A DNA stretch of 64,000 nucleotides, taken from Maea johnstoni (lineage: Eukaryota > Annelida > Polychaeta > Spionida > Magelonidae). Below the pieces are notes generated by a model. It made no database searches. It was not told where the DNA came from and saw nothing but the letters and a program-made list of their open reading frames with translations. The position numbers and the translations under genes were made by a program. Shown piece by piece: positions 43,598 to 57,830 of the stretch (positions are counted from its first letter, which is position 1; each line of letters begins with the position of its first letter). The stretch covers positions 27,075,528 through 27,139,527 of the forward strand of contig OZ012694.1 in assembly GCA_963942565.1 (NCBI GenBank), written 5' to 3'.

Positions 43598-44361
43598 AGT
43601 GTCTGTTTGAAAGCACAGCCACGTGGCTGCTGCAGCAATGATCGTCTCAACACGCGCCTCAAATTAGTGGGACAAAGCATGTGCCTGTTCGTTTAGTGCT
43701 GCCAAGTGCCGCACTCATTTGCCCGGCATCGGCTAACGTCAATAAAAAAAAATCGATCGCCCTTCTTCATGATTGGGCCCTTTTGTAAACAGATGCCTCA
43801 ATGCATATTCGACGAATCGTGCTCAATGCAGTGTGTAAACGAATCATTTCGTTAAGGATACGTGGGGATCGTTGCAAGGAACCGCTCAAGCACGAAAGTT
43901 ACGTACATGTATAGATCGGTTACAATCATTCAATGGAAATTGAGAAACATTTTTTTAAACAGACGGAAGTTCGTTGGCTCTACTTTTTGAACTTATTGCA
44001 CTTGTGAACAATGGACGGATCCAACAAGGTGCTAGCAAAGTGACTTTAAAGGAGACTTAAGGGGGCTCGGGACCTTCGCACTTTTAAATAGCGTTATTTT
44101 ATTTTTTTATATATGAAAGCTGAAAGTGATTGCAACTTCAAACTAGAACTCTCTTATAGAATTACAATGGACAAAAAAGGACTTTTTAAAAAAATGCCTA
44201 CTATAAAATAGGACTCCTGAGGCACTCAAATGTCATTTTCATCTAAACCTGTAATGGCCCTTTCTTATCTGATCTCCCCTGGGAGGTGTGCTATACTGGA
44301 TGATGGATGTTTATTTGCGTGGGGTGTTCCTGGGTATGTTTCTGACCAGCTGCATAATATG
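43598..44361. other. Low-copy stretch
   Basis: No gene seen. 43650-43880 is less AT-biased than its surroundings and has ATCGATCG, TGTAAAC and GTAAACGAATC motifs. It is a possible regulatory stretch, but this is speculation. Confidence 0.35.
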
Positions 44362-45206
44362 CACAGTGCCGACAGTTGGTGCTTGCACTAAACACCTGAG
44401 CATCCCGGTAATAATACACGACCGCCCGTCTGATTTCCAATAAGTTTCCTCGACATGGATACATGGATGACCTTACAAATGACTGCAGCTTTGATTTGCA
44501 AGCTATGCGTGTCATTTTTATGCTTGACTTATTTCCTTGACATGTTATCCATTGATGTTCGTACAACCAGGCAATGACGGACGTCCGGGCGACGCTGCAG
44601 GAAGGGGATCCACCGTGGCCTAGTGGTTACGCTGCCAGGCTCCCAAGCATGAGCTCGTACATGTGTAGGTTCGAATCTCGCCTGGTCGCTAAAGAAATAT
44701 GCGGCATTGTGGAGGGCTGTCTTTGGTTCTTTTGCAACTAAAAGACCCCTTGGAACTATTCGTAATGATTAGCACACAGCTAGGCGTTTTGGACCAATCA
44801 GAAGCCAGCATTGCCGTGCTCTATTTTTCATAAAATACTGCAAGAGTGCTCTATGAGAATCCACAGAGACCCATTGTATTACTATGAGAATGCACAGTAA
44901 TAAAATGGGACAAAAACAAACAGTTGGTCAGGCTAGACCAATCAGAAGCCAGCATTGTAGTGGACACTGAGTGCTAAATGTGTTAGAGTACTTCACTCAT
45001 GTTTTATGTTCATCAAACCAACTCGCTAACGCTCGTGGTTTAATTTCCATAAAACACTCTTTCCGTCCTCTAACCTAAAAGTAGTGTATTTCATACCAGT
45101 TCCGGGTTTATATCTTGTCGCGATATGACCTTAGCTGTTGAAAGCGACATAGAACCCCATTCCTTCCTTCCTTTTTCTGGTGCAGGAATTAAATGTCTGT
45201 ACTGTA
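44362..45206 (-). mobile_element. MITE-1 copy E, split by a SINE
   Basis: The right-end half lies at 44362-44603 and the other TIR at 45189-45206 (AAATGTCTGTACTGTA). Joined, they match the other family members. The interruption is the SINE at 44604-45180. Confidence 0.9.
44604..45180 (+). mobile_element. tRNA-derived SINE with 8-bp target duplication
   Basis: The head has box A GTGGCCTAGTGGTTACG and box B GTTCGAATCTC about 50 bp apart, in tRNA order. The body includes GGAGGGCTGTCTTTGG and two direct copies of ACCAATCAGAAGCCAGCATT (about 44793 and 44938), which may mark an inserted or duplicated segment. The tail is GACCTTAGCTGTTG..AGCGACATAGAACCCC, then a (TTCC)n/T tract. TGCAGGAA is duplicated at 44596-44603 and 45181-45188. 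At 577 bp it is longer than most SINEs. Confidence 0.85.
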
Positions 45207-48276
<3,070 letters not shown>

Positions 48277-48925
48277 GTGTATACTGTACATACACACGTA
48301 CAGTCGTCCTGATAATGAAGAAAAATCTGCAGGTTTACCTCTCTGGCAATTATACTGGATTCATGGACATGTTATAAAATACTCTTCCCAGAGTTGAGAG
48401 GCCACGCATCCGCCTTGCAGTAGCAGCGCATACACTATAATTCCTCCCTCACCCTCTTCCTCCACGACTGTAACTTTAACCGTTTCCTGTCTAGAGCTGC
48501 CAGCAGGATGAGAGTTTCTAATGATCCACCTTTTCAACTCGTAGAAAATGGATTGTGCTGCATATGCTCCTTAACCCATCTTATGCATCATCCATGATAT
48601 TCAACACCGGAAGACGCAACTCACCTTTCCTCGAAAGCTGAAAGGGCATATGGAATATGCATACCTCTTGCATTATGAGTCAATCTGTAACCAGACCTCA
48701 CGTTGGGGTGCAGAAATGCAAGACTGAGTGCCAGGAAGTGTTGGTTCAGTTCTAGTCCCAGCTGGTGCTACCTTACCCTATTAATTGGGAAAATAACCAA
48801 AATCCTCAATGACTCCCTGTCAACCCTCCGATGCCGCACATGACAAATGCAGGTGATTAATGTCGGTTAAGCATTCTACCTTGCTATATGATAATGTCCT
48901 GTTGAGCGTCCCAGCCATATATAGC
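48277..48925. other. Low-copy sequence, no gene seen
   Basis: Nothing recognised. Confidence 0.45.
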
Positions 48926-48982
<57 letters not shown>

Positions 48983-48991
48983 ACAGTAGAA

Positions 48992-49043
<52 letters not shown>

Positions 49044-49088
49044 GCTAGCTGCAGCAGTAGCGACAGCAGCCTCAGAGTAGTATTAATC

Positions 49089-49136
<48 letters not shown>

Positions 49137-49162
49137 ACAGTAGAAGTGGTGGTGGTAGTAGC

Positions 49163-49221
<59 letters not shown>

Positions 49222-49301
49222 AAGTAGGCTAGCGGCAGCAGCCTCGGAAGTAGTAGTAGTAGTAGTACATGTGTAGTAGTAGGCTAGCGGCAGTAGCCTC
49301 G

Positions 49302-49349
<48 letters not shown>

Positions 49350-49371
49350 CTGGTAGTAGTAGAAGTGGTAG
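48926..49371 (+). repeat. (GTA)n trinucleotide array with embedded spacer units
   Basis: GTA runs are interrupted by near-identical spacers: TAGGCTAGC.GCAG..GCCTC (about 49043, 49226, 49281) and AACAGTAGAAGTGGTGGTAG (about 48983, 49135). Spacer plus run forms a compound tandem repeat. Homopolymer frames are artefacts. Confidence 0.95.
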
Positions 49372-52300
49372 TAAAAGTATCTGCCAAGTAAACGGAGTAA
49401 AAGCTATCGAAAGACATAGTTGACTATAGTTAAATATAGTTTACTTAGAATAGTAAAGAAGAAGTTTCCACACAAACAAGTGAAACAGTCGGACAAATGT
49501 CATCAAATTATGCATTTCCAGTCACGCAATTTTAGTAGGATGGATAGGAAAGCATGTGGTGTATTCTCCTACGCATTAAGGAAGATCTGTCGACCCTACT
49601 TTGAGTAATCGGATGTGTTTCTATAACAAATGATGCAAGTACCCCAACAATTTCTTTCATTGTTTTCGTAAATGATAATAATCACGCATTTTTACTCTTA
49701 TAGAGCATCAATTGAGAGACCATTTTTAGAGTAGCGGAAGTTGTTAATGTAATTTCTATCCTCAGCGAGTATGATCTTGGACAATTTGAATTCCCTAAGA
49801 AGAGATTACAATCTTGTTGATATAACTATTTTGGGAAATACGTGATTACATGCCATTATGCAATCATCGTTATATCTGGAGATGGGTAGAATGTAATGGA
49901 TTCTGATGCAAGCTGACGAATCGGAAACGGAAATAAGGATAGAAATGGCTTGACTACCTGTCTATTAATTACAATGGGGAGTGACTCCACGTATCCAGTG
50001 GCACAAATGCTTCAACCCAGTACATTCATACACGTGCAAACATACGCACATACATACACCCACAACACTTACCCGACTACTAATGTACCTGCCTGCCTAT
50101 CTACCAACCCACCCGCATGCATGCATGCATACAGACAAAACGCAGACAAAACTATCAAACGCATTTGCATCCAGGGAGGTATTTTAATGTTGCTCATAAT
50201 TCCCTTTTAAGTTAAATGGTATCTATGGAGTAAAAACGTTTATTTTCATTGAATATAATTAGATTCAAGTAATGCTCACAGCAGCCAATGAAAGCTTGTC
50301 AATTGTGCTGAAATCATAAGGCAAACGTAATAGTATGAACATTTTGTAAATAAATGTCAATAATATCCTAACCAACAACTCCCTTTCAAATAGTTTGCAA
50401 ACTATCTGCACCCCATTGACCAAAGGCCTTCGATAGTGCGATCTACGACATACACAATTTTAGCCTTGGTTATAACAGCCTTAAAACTACGTGTTAACTG
50501 CCTTAAGATATATTCATATCTAATAATTTCTTCTTGACAAGTGTCATCTGGACTTTTAATACTTTCTAAAGTACCTCTGGAATTCATCATAAAAAAATCC
50601 TAAAATATTTGAAAAAAATGTGCGTTGGATTCTGGTAAACATTTCTCCTTCAAATGATTTCTGAAAATCTCATTTATTAGAGAGATACTACCGAGATAGT
50701 CAGTCGTTTTTGTGCTCTTTTAGGCGCTACGTGCATGACCGTGTTACCCCAAGAAGGTTTCGTACGAATGTCTTGCATGTTATTTATCCGTGAAGCTATC
50801 GACTTCGTCTCGCGAAGCTTGGTACTAAGCAGATAGGCCATGGCGTTCCTGAGGACTGTGCATCACTAATTCTAAGTCAAAAGCACAATTACCCGGTCAC
50901 GCCTAACGAACACTTCAAACCTAGGGACAATGTCCGACTGATTATACTGTGCACATTCATGTCATACCCAGGGGGGGGGGGACTTGTGGCCAGTACTAGA
51001 TTTAACAACTTTTAATTAATGAGTAAAAGGGAGGACGTTGACATCTGACTACTGCATTGATTTTTGCTGAGCAGAATCTGTTTCGAACACAGTTTTATCG
51101 AATGTGACTTTAGTTTCATAGGCGTTGTGTCATCAGTAGGAGTAGAAAAAAAATCTATTGGCATACTTTTTATCCACGCTGATGAGATTCCCGCGCAAGA
51201 GGAGAAATATAGTGACAAATCAACTCGTGTGGAGATTGGATTGCGTCCCTTGATCAGTGAAGGGCACTAACCGCTTGATTAACGCAAACATGTGTCAGAT
51301 CTCACGCAAATTGAATTCCCCTCCTCTGTATGATTGGATTGCTGCTGTTTTACCAATGTTTCCCATTCACGGCCTCTTCTTTGTCTATACACAACTTAAC
51401 GCTACAGTGTGTTCAAAGGCAATTCTTCAGAATCCATTCCATATGACTGACCCTATGAAGTCAGTCAATAATTTACTCTCTACGTACCAGTAGGATTAGC
51501 AATGACATTTCCTTTAAGAACAAAGAAAAGGAACCACCCGCCGGACAGTTAAATTGATTAGTCACTAATTCTAACCACGGACCTCCTACTTCCACACCTA
51601 ATATTAAAGAATGTGAAATGATGAATAATGCTCGTTGGAAAAATCAAACCTGATAATTGAGTTTCAAGATAAAGTCCAAGCTGATAAATCGAAAGAGACA
51701 TGCAGTTGTGAAAATTAGCAGCATGGTACGTAATGTTTTACCTATGTCTCTGTATCATTCTTTACAATTTTCTTAGATGCATGAGATTTTGAATGCACTC
51801 TCTGTCGTGTTCGTGATGTATTAAACCTTGCTGCTAAGGATCACTTTAAGGGATTGATTGCCCAAAGCATCAACACAAAGAAAGTGTATTCCATATACTG
51901 CACGTGGTTCTACTCCAAAACTCGTTCTGCCGTTTGTCAAAAATTGCAGTCAAGTACCATATGTTAAGAGATTGATAGTCAGCAGTAGGGCTACGAAGAG
52001 ATGCTTTTTAAAAACATCAATTCTCAATTGTTATCCTACGGCAGTTTATCAGAAGTGGCTGTAAAATTCTAGATGTTAGGAAATTGATGATTATCAGAAC
52101 CATCCCCCAAGAAGTGCTATTCTCAACTAATAGCGTTACCTAGATTTTCATTCAACCCCTGCGACTATCCATATGTATATTGGGTTGACCGCTACTTACC
52201 ATAATGACAGCATGTGATCTATTTAAAAGTTAAAGTGAAAAAATCCCACAAGTAAGCTATTGATATACATGTACTGTATTTTGATAATGTTTCTTTTCAT

Positions 52301-52608
52301 GTGACTAGTTTGTCTGCTCGGGAAGACAATTAACCCCAGCTGTAACTGTCCTACCTTTTTTAAAGATGTGCTAGGGTGGAACAATTAAGAGTACATGTTT
52401 CTGTCCTTTAGAAGAATAGAATCGTGCGTGTGCCATAACAGTTCTGGAAAATAAAAGTATATATTCTAGTAGTTAGTGTCCCCTTAAAAACAAGTAAGTG
52501 TTGATTTTTCATGATTTCCTAGTAAAAGATGACATGATATATAAATATAGAGCCATTAACAAAGTAAAGAATATTTGCATATAACCACACACAATCTGAT
52601 ATGATATT
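49372..52608. other. 3.2 kb low-copy stretch, no gene supported
   Basis: Frames of 60-86 codons only, none with a recognisable domain; a poly-G tract lies at 50972-50981. Confidence 0.45.
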
Positions 52609-52748
52609 GGGTTTAAGTTACGCCTGAAGACTTGGGTGGTGGATTATGTCAGCTGAGGCCGCTGGTGTTGAGTGGAATCTTTCACGAAAACACCAGTGGC
52701 CGAAGGTCATATTTCCACCACCCAAGTCTAAAGGCGTAACTTAAACCC
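52609..52748. repeat. 140-bp near-perfect hairpin
   Basis: GGGTTTAAGTTACGCCT at 52609 is matched by its reverse complement ending at 52748. After a two-base mismatch, AGACTTGGGTGGTGGA also pairs, and GGCC.CTGGTGTT pairs near the loop. The stem is about 60 bp with a loop of about 15-20 bp. It could be a small foldback MITE or, if transcribed, a hairpin RNA. Confidence 0.9.
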
Positions 52749-53219
52749 ATTTATAGCGGGTTTTATGGTATATTTTTATTATATTTCAAGCGTTATTCGA
52801 TCATATTTGCTTGTACTAGACTGCTGACCTACATTTTGAATAACCCGGGTGAGAGCAGAGGCTTCTGGGTAAATTTCAGGTCAAAGGTCACAGGGTCACA
52901 GAAGCTAGAACACCTCTTGGACACTGAATCTTGAGTTTATATCTTTTAAAGATGGAAAAGTTTAAGTACCACAATATGCTAATTACTCTGCAAAAAGTTT
53001 CAATGAAAGTTTTGGTAGGAAACATTTATTTATGTAGCCCTTCTGGTTACTATCAGGGGTCATGTCAGGGATCGTGACCTTGGAGGCCGGGTGGATTAGC
53101 CGGGTGGATTGGTCGGGTGAGCCTCCAAAGGTTAACATGCACTTTGTGGCAAATAATAACACTAAATCACCTTGACAACACGCTATAAAACTTAGCTATC
53201 TTATCCTATATACCTTTTT
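52749..53219. other. Low-copy sequence, no gene seen
   Basis: Small tandem GCCGGGTGGATT duplication at about 53087-53112; otherwise nothing. Confidence 0.45.
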
Positions 53220-53344
53220 TTATCAAGTTTATGGCAGCCACTCTATCTCGTGCACTATTCTATGTTACGTGGCGTTCCTCTTTTTTGCTCCTTTGTGCTT
53301 TTTATTACATGCAATTTATGGTCAATAAAGATACATACACACAC
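53220..53344 (+). mobile_element. LINE 3' tail fragment
   Basis: CTTTTTTGCTCCTTTGTGC, then TTTTTATTACATGCAATT, then GGTCAATAAAGATACATAC and a short ACAC tract. The reverse strand of 54559-54620 has the same order (TTTTTTGTTCTTTCATAG, TTTTTTATTTCTTGCATA, AGTCAATAAAGATATATAC). It therefore looks like a 5'-truncated copy of the same LINE family. Confidence 0.65.
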
Positions 53345-53670
53345 TTCGCCTAAGTGGGACTTTGTGTTTTGGTACTCGGCAAGCCTCGTCCCAAGACACA
53401 AAATCACTATCTCGTGCAAGATACCTCCTCTTTCCATCCACTCGTGATGGAACCTCTATGTCAATGGATAGGGTAACACAATTTGGCACTGAACAAAACT
53501 CCTGTACTTTTGTTAGAGAAATGGTCATGACATGATATCCTGCCAGTCTAATATGGATGTGTATATGGGTGTGTATTTTATTGTGTGACAACTGCTTCTT
53601 AATGTGGGGGTTGCCCCAACGGTCGACTAATAAAGGTCAATGCACATTGACTGCCTACTGTCTATTAACA

Positions 53671-53920
53671 TACAGTACAAACATCTAATTTCTGCACCAG
53701 TCGACCGGACGTCCAAACACCCATATAAGACATGTCATAAAAACAAGACAGGCACATCAATGACCCACGTAGCTTGCGAATCAAAGCTGCGTTTAGTTGT
53801 GAAATATCCATGCATCCATGCCCAGGAAGCTTAGGTGGCAACTGGGCGCGAGGTCGTGTATTATGCCTTGGCTGCCCACACACTTACACTTAGTGCAGGA
53901 ATTTAATATCGGCACTCTAT
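53671..53920 (+). mobile_element. MITE-1 copy F
   Basis: Starts TACAGTACAAACATCTAATT and ends GTGCAGGAATTTAATATCGG..CTCTAT. Carries GACCCACGTAGCTTGCGAAT and TATCCATGCATCCATGCCC. Full length, with a small CACTTA duplication near the right end. Confidence 0.9.
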
Positions 53921-54235
53921 GTAATGTATTCATGTATAGGTATTGACTGCGACTCTCGTCGTAAAAGTTCATACATTTTGTAAATACACATAATACATAC
54001 TATCAAGTTGCCAGGTAATCAGAAACTTGCGAGCTTATAATGATATTGTTTCATTAACAAAAATACAATAAAAAGGAAAATGATGATACGACTTTAAAGG
54101 GATAATTTACTGTGCATAGATAACTAGGTCGCTTGGCAATTAATCTTGAATATTTGATCCTCAAACTTATCCGGGCTCCAGGCTGACCGATATCAATCTA
54201 GGAAGAAAACAAAAACATCCCTTTTACACTCCCTT
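53921..54235. other. Low-copy sequence, no gene seen
   Basis: AT-rich, nothing recognised. Confidence 0.45.
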
Positions 54236-54545
54236 CGTGCAGGGGGTGCCTGATAGAGGTTCCCTGAGTGGTATAAAGGCACATTGGCTGCCTTTAGGCC
54301 CCCCCAACCCAGTTCAGAGGCTAGCCCATTCGTCAAGTGGTATAGCGAAATGCAAATTGACTGCTTTCTGCCCTCCAGTGTGGAGGCTCTCCCAATAGAC
54401 GAGTGATATATAGAGACATGCATATTGACTGCTTACTGCCTCACAGTACTGGGGCTGCTCAGATAGTCAGCATATTTAGTGCTTACCCCTCCCCCAATAG
54501 CTGAATGGTATAGCGTAATGAACATTGACTGCTCGCTCCGATGCC
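54236..54545 (+). repeat. Degenerate tandem repeat of about 70-100 bp
   Basis: Four units share GTGGTATA..GAAATGCA.ATTGACTGC followed by a C-rich TTCTGCCC..CAGT..GGAGGCT (around 54268, 54338, 54405, 54505). A lone relative, AATGCACATTGACTGCCTAC, lies at 53640. AATAGCTGAATGGTATAGCG looks tRNA-like, so the unit could be derived from a SINE head. Confidence 0.55.
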
Positions 54546-54791
54546 AGGGCCCCAGTTTGAATGTATGTATATATCTTTATTGACTATATGCAAGAAATAA
54601 AAAATAACTATGAAAGAACAAAAAAGAAAACTAACATAAAGATGGCTCCATTTAAGGTGGGCCGCAATACTCATACAAAGATAACTTGAGGGGTACACAG
54701 AGTAAGTTCTAAATCAGATTCCTTTGACTTTTCCTATATTAGAGGGGTCACACAAAGGTGACAGTACCGTCCATTTTTGTGAGACTATGGC

Positions 54792-55694
54792 CTACCCGAC
54801 GCCTGTTCTACATTGTACCGCCCTCAAGTACATCTCATTTATAAATCTGCCAGATATGCACAATAACTCATTCATAAATCTATCATCTTTGTCAGGTATA
54901 TTCTTTCCAATCAGCCAGTAAAATGCATTACTGGGGTCATTTCTGAATATATCCCTCATACCATCGCAAAAATCATATATCTCACTGTACATATTACCCC
55001 TTATATCATGGTATGCTGGACACTGCATGACAATATATGTCAAGTCTTTTTTAGCATACAGGTCACATTCTATACAGGTTCTATGACTCAGAAGCAAGTC
55101 TTTCAGCCTGAAATCGTCACATTTTAGACGACTTGTGTGACAAACCAGTTTCCATGTTCTCACACATCTTAATCAAATTGGGTCTAATATCAGATATCCT
55201 CCACCATGATATATACCTAGTGTGTGTAATCGTTTTGTACAGGAGATTATTACTTCTGTTTTAGTCGAATCTCAGTACATATCCTCATATTCCCATGCTT
55301 TACGCCAGATAATTTCGGACCACTTTTTCTTACTCATCACAGGGAAAATACTGCTGACCATACCTTGTAAAATATTCAGTAGGCCTACTTTCTCTGCTGA
55401 TACAATTATCCCCTCAGTTGGGCTGAAGCATATTAGAGACCTAGTACCAGTGTGATTCATAATAGCTAAAAACTTTGCGATAAACATTCTTCTAACAATA
55501 TTATCAATGTCCATCCTAAGAAAGGTGAGAGCAAAATTCAATTTCTTCGCTATTATATAACCAACCAAGGCCAAAAAAACTACTACAGTTGGGTGACCGA
55601 CTAGGGAAACGTTGTACACGCCTTCCCGCATACCTCTGAAACTGTAGCAAGTTACCATGATCGTTTTCAGATATTTCCCATATTTCACTCCCAA
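54792..55694 (-). pseudogene. LINE C-terminal region with Cys-His motif
   Basis: In successive frames it reads LLQFQRYAGRRVQRFPSRSP, SSFFGLGWLYNSEEIEF and MDIDNIVRRMFIAKFLAIMN. After one more frame change comes RTWKLVCHTSRLKCDDFRLK and CIECDLYAKKDLTYIVMQCP. The spacing C-x2-C..H-type cluster (CIEC, MQCPAYHDIR) is typical of the C-terminal end of such LINE proteins. At least two frame changes lie within. Confidence 0.8.
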
Positions 55695-56105
55695 AAGTTA
55701 TAATCTGTACCATGAGTTTCATCATCTTTAAAGAGACATACCTTAACACCTACATGGTCATAGTTAACTTTCTCTTTGACCCTTTCTTTACCTAATTTAG
55801 AAATACAGTTTTCCGAGTTTTGACGATTCTCTTTCTTTTCTTCTCCATATACCATAATAGCAGATTTCCTGGCATTAAATTTATACCTCCATTTATTACC
55901 ATAGTCATTCACTATTTTCAGAGCCTTATCAAGTTTATATTTACTATTACAACTAGTGGCCAGGTCGTCTGCATAATCTGGTTGATTACTCGGAATCCCA
56001 TACACATCACAACAAAGTCCGGACCTTTCAAGACTAGTAATTAGTTCATTGATAAAGGCTGTGTACTTAAGGAGTGAGAGGAATCCACCTTGGTGGATCC
56101 CGCAC
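55685..56105 (-). pseudogene. LINE reverse transcriptase, second half (YADD)
   Basis: Reads CGIHQGGFLSLLKYTAFINE and SGLCCDVYGIPSN, then QPDYADDLATSC, with the YADD catalytic box at about 55964-55975. It then has NARKSAIMVYGE, the usual block after the active site. The two catalytic Asp residues are intact. It resumes the RT interrupted by the SINE. Confidence 0.9.
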
Positions 56106-56115
56106 CTCTTTTCAT

Positions 56116-56830
56116 ATTTGAATTTTGTTTTTCGTCACATTTATGCCAATTGTGGCTAATTCATGACCAGCCATTTGTAAGTAGTGGAGGAAACCGGAGT
56201 ACCCGGCGAAAACCACCGCCTAGCCCCTAGTCACTGGCAACTTTCTCACATGCCGAGGCCGGGATTCGAACCCAGGTAGTGGTGAGAGCCAGCGTGCGGT
56301 CAGTACCCAGTGGGCACGGTAACATTCATGGAACATTCCAGGAATGTTTGGGCGAACATTCAAAAATGATTCCCTCATAGTTCAGAATGAAAATTGTATG
56401 AATGTTAAGGTGAGAATGTTCATAGAATGTTCAGAGCTGAATGCTAAATGAATCATTTGGATTCTGAATTTTGTCGGAACATTGGAAGTTGTCTGTGCAG
56501 TGGAAGCACTTAGTTACAGTTCAGTTTTTATGAAATAGGAAATATCTCAATTTAATGTTTATATAAGGTCAAATCTGAACATTCCAGGAATGTTCAGACC
56601 TGAAGGTTGCAGGAATGTTCATTTTTGGTTCATGACATTCCGATCAATATTGAACATTCATATGACATCAAATAAGAACATTCCAGGAATGTTAGGACCT
56701 GAACATTGCTGAAATGTTCATAATTGGTCCAGAATATTCCGACCAAAATTGAACATTCATGTAACATTCAGGTAATATTTGTGCCCACTGGGTGGCGGCG
56801 CCTTAGACCACACGGTCGTCAGAGCAGGCC
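56116..56830 (-). mobile_element. tRNA-derived SINE inserted in the LINE
   Basis: On the reverse strand the head has box A TGGTCTAAGGCG (56804-56793 region) and box B GGTTCGAATCCC (about 56270-56259), now far apart because a MITE lies between. The body has GTACTCCGGTTTCCTCCAC and a tail ATTGGCATAAATGTGACG, then AAAACAAAATTCAA. The flanks CTCTTTTCATA (56106) and CTCTCATTTCATA (56831) look like an imperfect target duplication. Confidence 0.85.
56305..56793. mobile_element. MITE-5 with ACCCAGTGGGCAC ends, inside the SINE
   Basis: 489 bp bounded by ACCCAGTGGGCAC and its exact reverse complement GTGCCCACTGGGT. The interior is built of GAACATTCC and GGAATGTTC words, several joined as near-perfect palindromes (about 56329, 56577, 56683). 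No coding capacity. It splits box A from box B of the host SINE. Superfamily unknown; no target duplication is obvious. Confidence 0.88.
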
Positions 56831-56833
56831 CTC

Positions 56834-57457
56834 TCATTTCATACCAAACAGACATAGTACCACCAATACAAACTCTACACTCAAAACCTTGATATGCCCT
56901 ATATAAAATACGCCATAATCTACCATGTATACCCATGTCATAGAGTTTGTGGAAAAGACTGTTTGTCCAGACAGAGTCAAAGCCTTGGATACGTCATAGA
57001 ATGCCACCAAGGCATTCCTGTGACCATTCAAGGCTTTACACACTGTCTCCTGCAACAGAAAGGCTTTATGCAGGCAGGATTGCCCTTTCCAACAGGCACT
57101 CTGCAGACTCAAAATAATACCATTTACCTTCCACCAACCGCTTATCCAGTTCCAAATAACCATTTCAAATATCTTATTAAAACTACTCAAAAGTGTTATG
57201 CCGCGATAGTTGTCCATTTTTTTTCCTTTATATAAAGGTACTTGTATACCCTTCCTGAGGTTCAATGGGACATATTCATATTGCACCATGAAGTTAAATA
57301 TAAGACATAAAAGATACACTAAAGCTGGCCCAGCATATTTAATATGCTCTGCACTGATATCGTCGAAGACAGCAGCTTTCTTATTATGAAGTTTACTGAT
57401 AGCTTTCCTGACTTCACCTTGCTCTATAGGGGAAGGTACAAAAATCATTGATATCAT
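56834..57457 (-). pseudogene. LINE reverse transcriptase, first half
   Basis: Reads EVRKAISKLHNKKAAVFDDI, HIKYAG, VPLNLRKGIQVPLYKGK and NYRGITLLSSFNKIFE, which are RT blocks 0 to 2. It then has VAFYDVSKA, continuing after a single frame change as FDSVWTNSLFHKLYDMGIHG and GFECRVCIGGTMSVWYEM. The first catalytic Asp of the RT is in VAFYDVSKA. The usual Gly in KAAGFDDI is Val here. The ORF runs into the SINE at 56830. Confidence 0.88.
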
Positions 57458-57815
57458 CTAAGCTATCATAATATTTAACCATATTATTTAACCATATGAG
57501 GTTCATTGAAATGAACCTCATCAAAACTATCACAATCTTTGGGTGTACATATACCTTCAAAATGATTCTTCCATGCCCTAAGAATGTCGTCGGTTTCATA
57601 ACAACTTTATCATCCTGATTTCTGATAGCATCAGTGCTATTATTCAGCCCTTTCCCTAGAATTCTTGAGCATCTTCCAGAAAATACCTCGATCCGTTTCA
57701 GCTTTATTGATTGCAACGTGATCTGTTCATTTTCGTATTCCTTACTGACCCTTCTGAGTTCCTTATTAAAGGCTTTCTTGGCCTGCGACTCAATGAATTT
57801 GAGAAAGTCGCCTTA
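57414..57815 (-). pseudogene. LINE region just upstream of the RT domain
   Basis: In successive reverse frames the DNA reads SQAKKAFNKELRRVSKEYEN, then TDRGIFWKMLKNS, then a segment ending ETDDILRAWKNHFEGICTPK. A W..H.F motif ahead of the RT is usual in non-LTR elements. One frame change separates the KLKRI and TDRGIFW readings. Confidence 0.75.
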
Positions 57816-57830
57816 AGTTTGAAGCAGTCG

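Larger units (their letters stand above)
54550..57830 (-). mobile_element. 5'-truncated non-LTR retrotransposon (LINE)
   Basis: Reverse-strand element with reverse transcriptase segments followed by a Cys-His C-terminal region and a 3' end of TTTTTTATTTCTTGCATATA then GTCAATAAAGATATATACAT. No endonuclease domain is present, so the 5' part is missing. The frame changes at least four times, and a SINE at 56116-56830 interrupts it. The protein motifs place it among the non-LTR clades with a CCHC-like C terminus (CR1, Jockey and I are candidates); I cannot resolve the clade. It is inactive and moderately old. Confidence 0.9.

Noticed and set aside
44604-44690. Functional tRNA gene
   Set aside because: Boxes A and B are present, but no proper acceptor stem closes and the segment is the head of a SINE with a target duplication.
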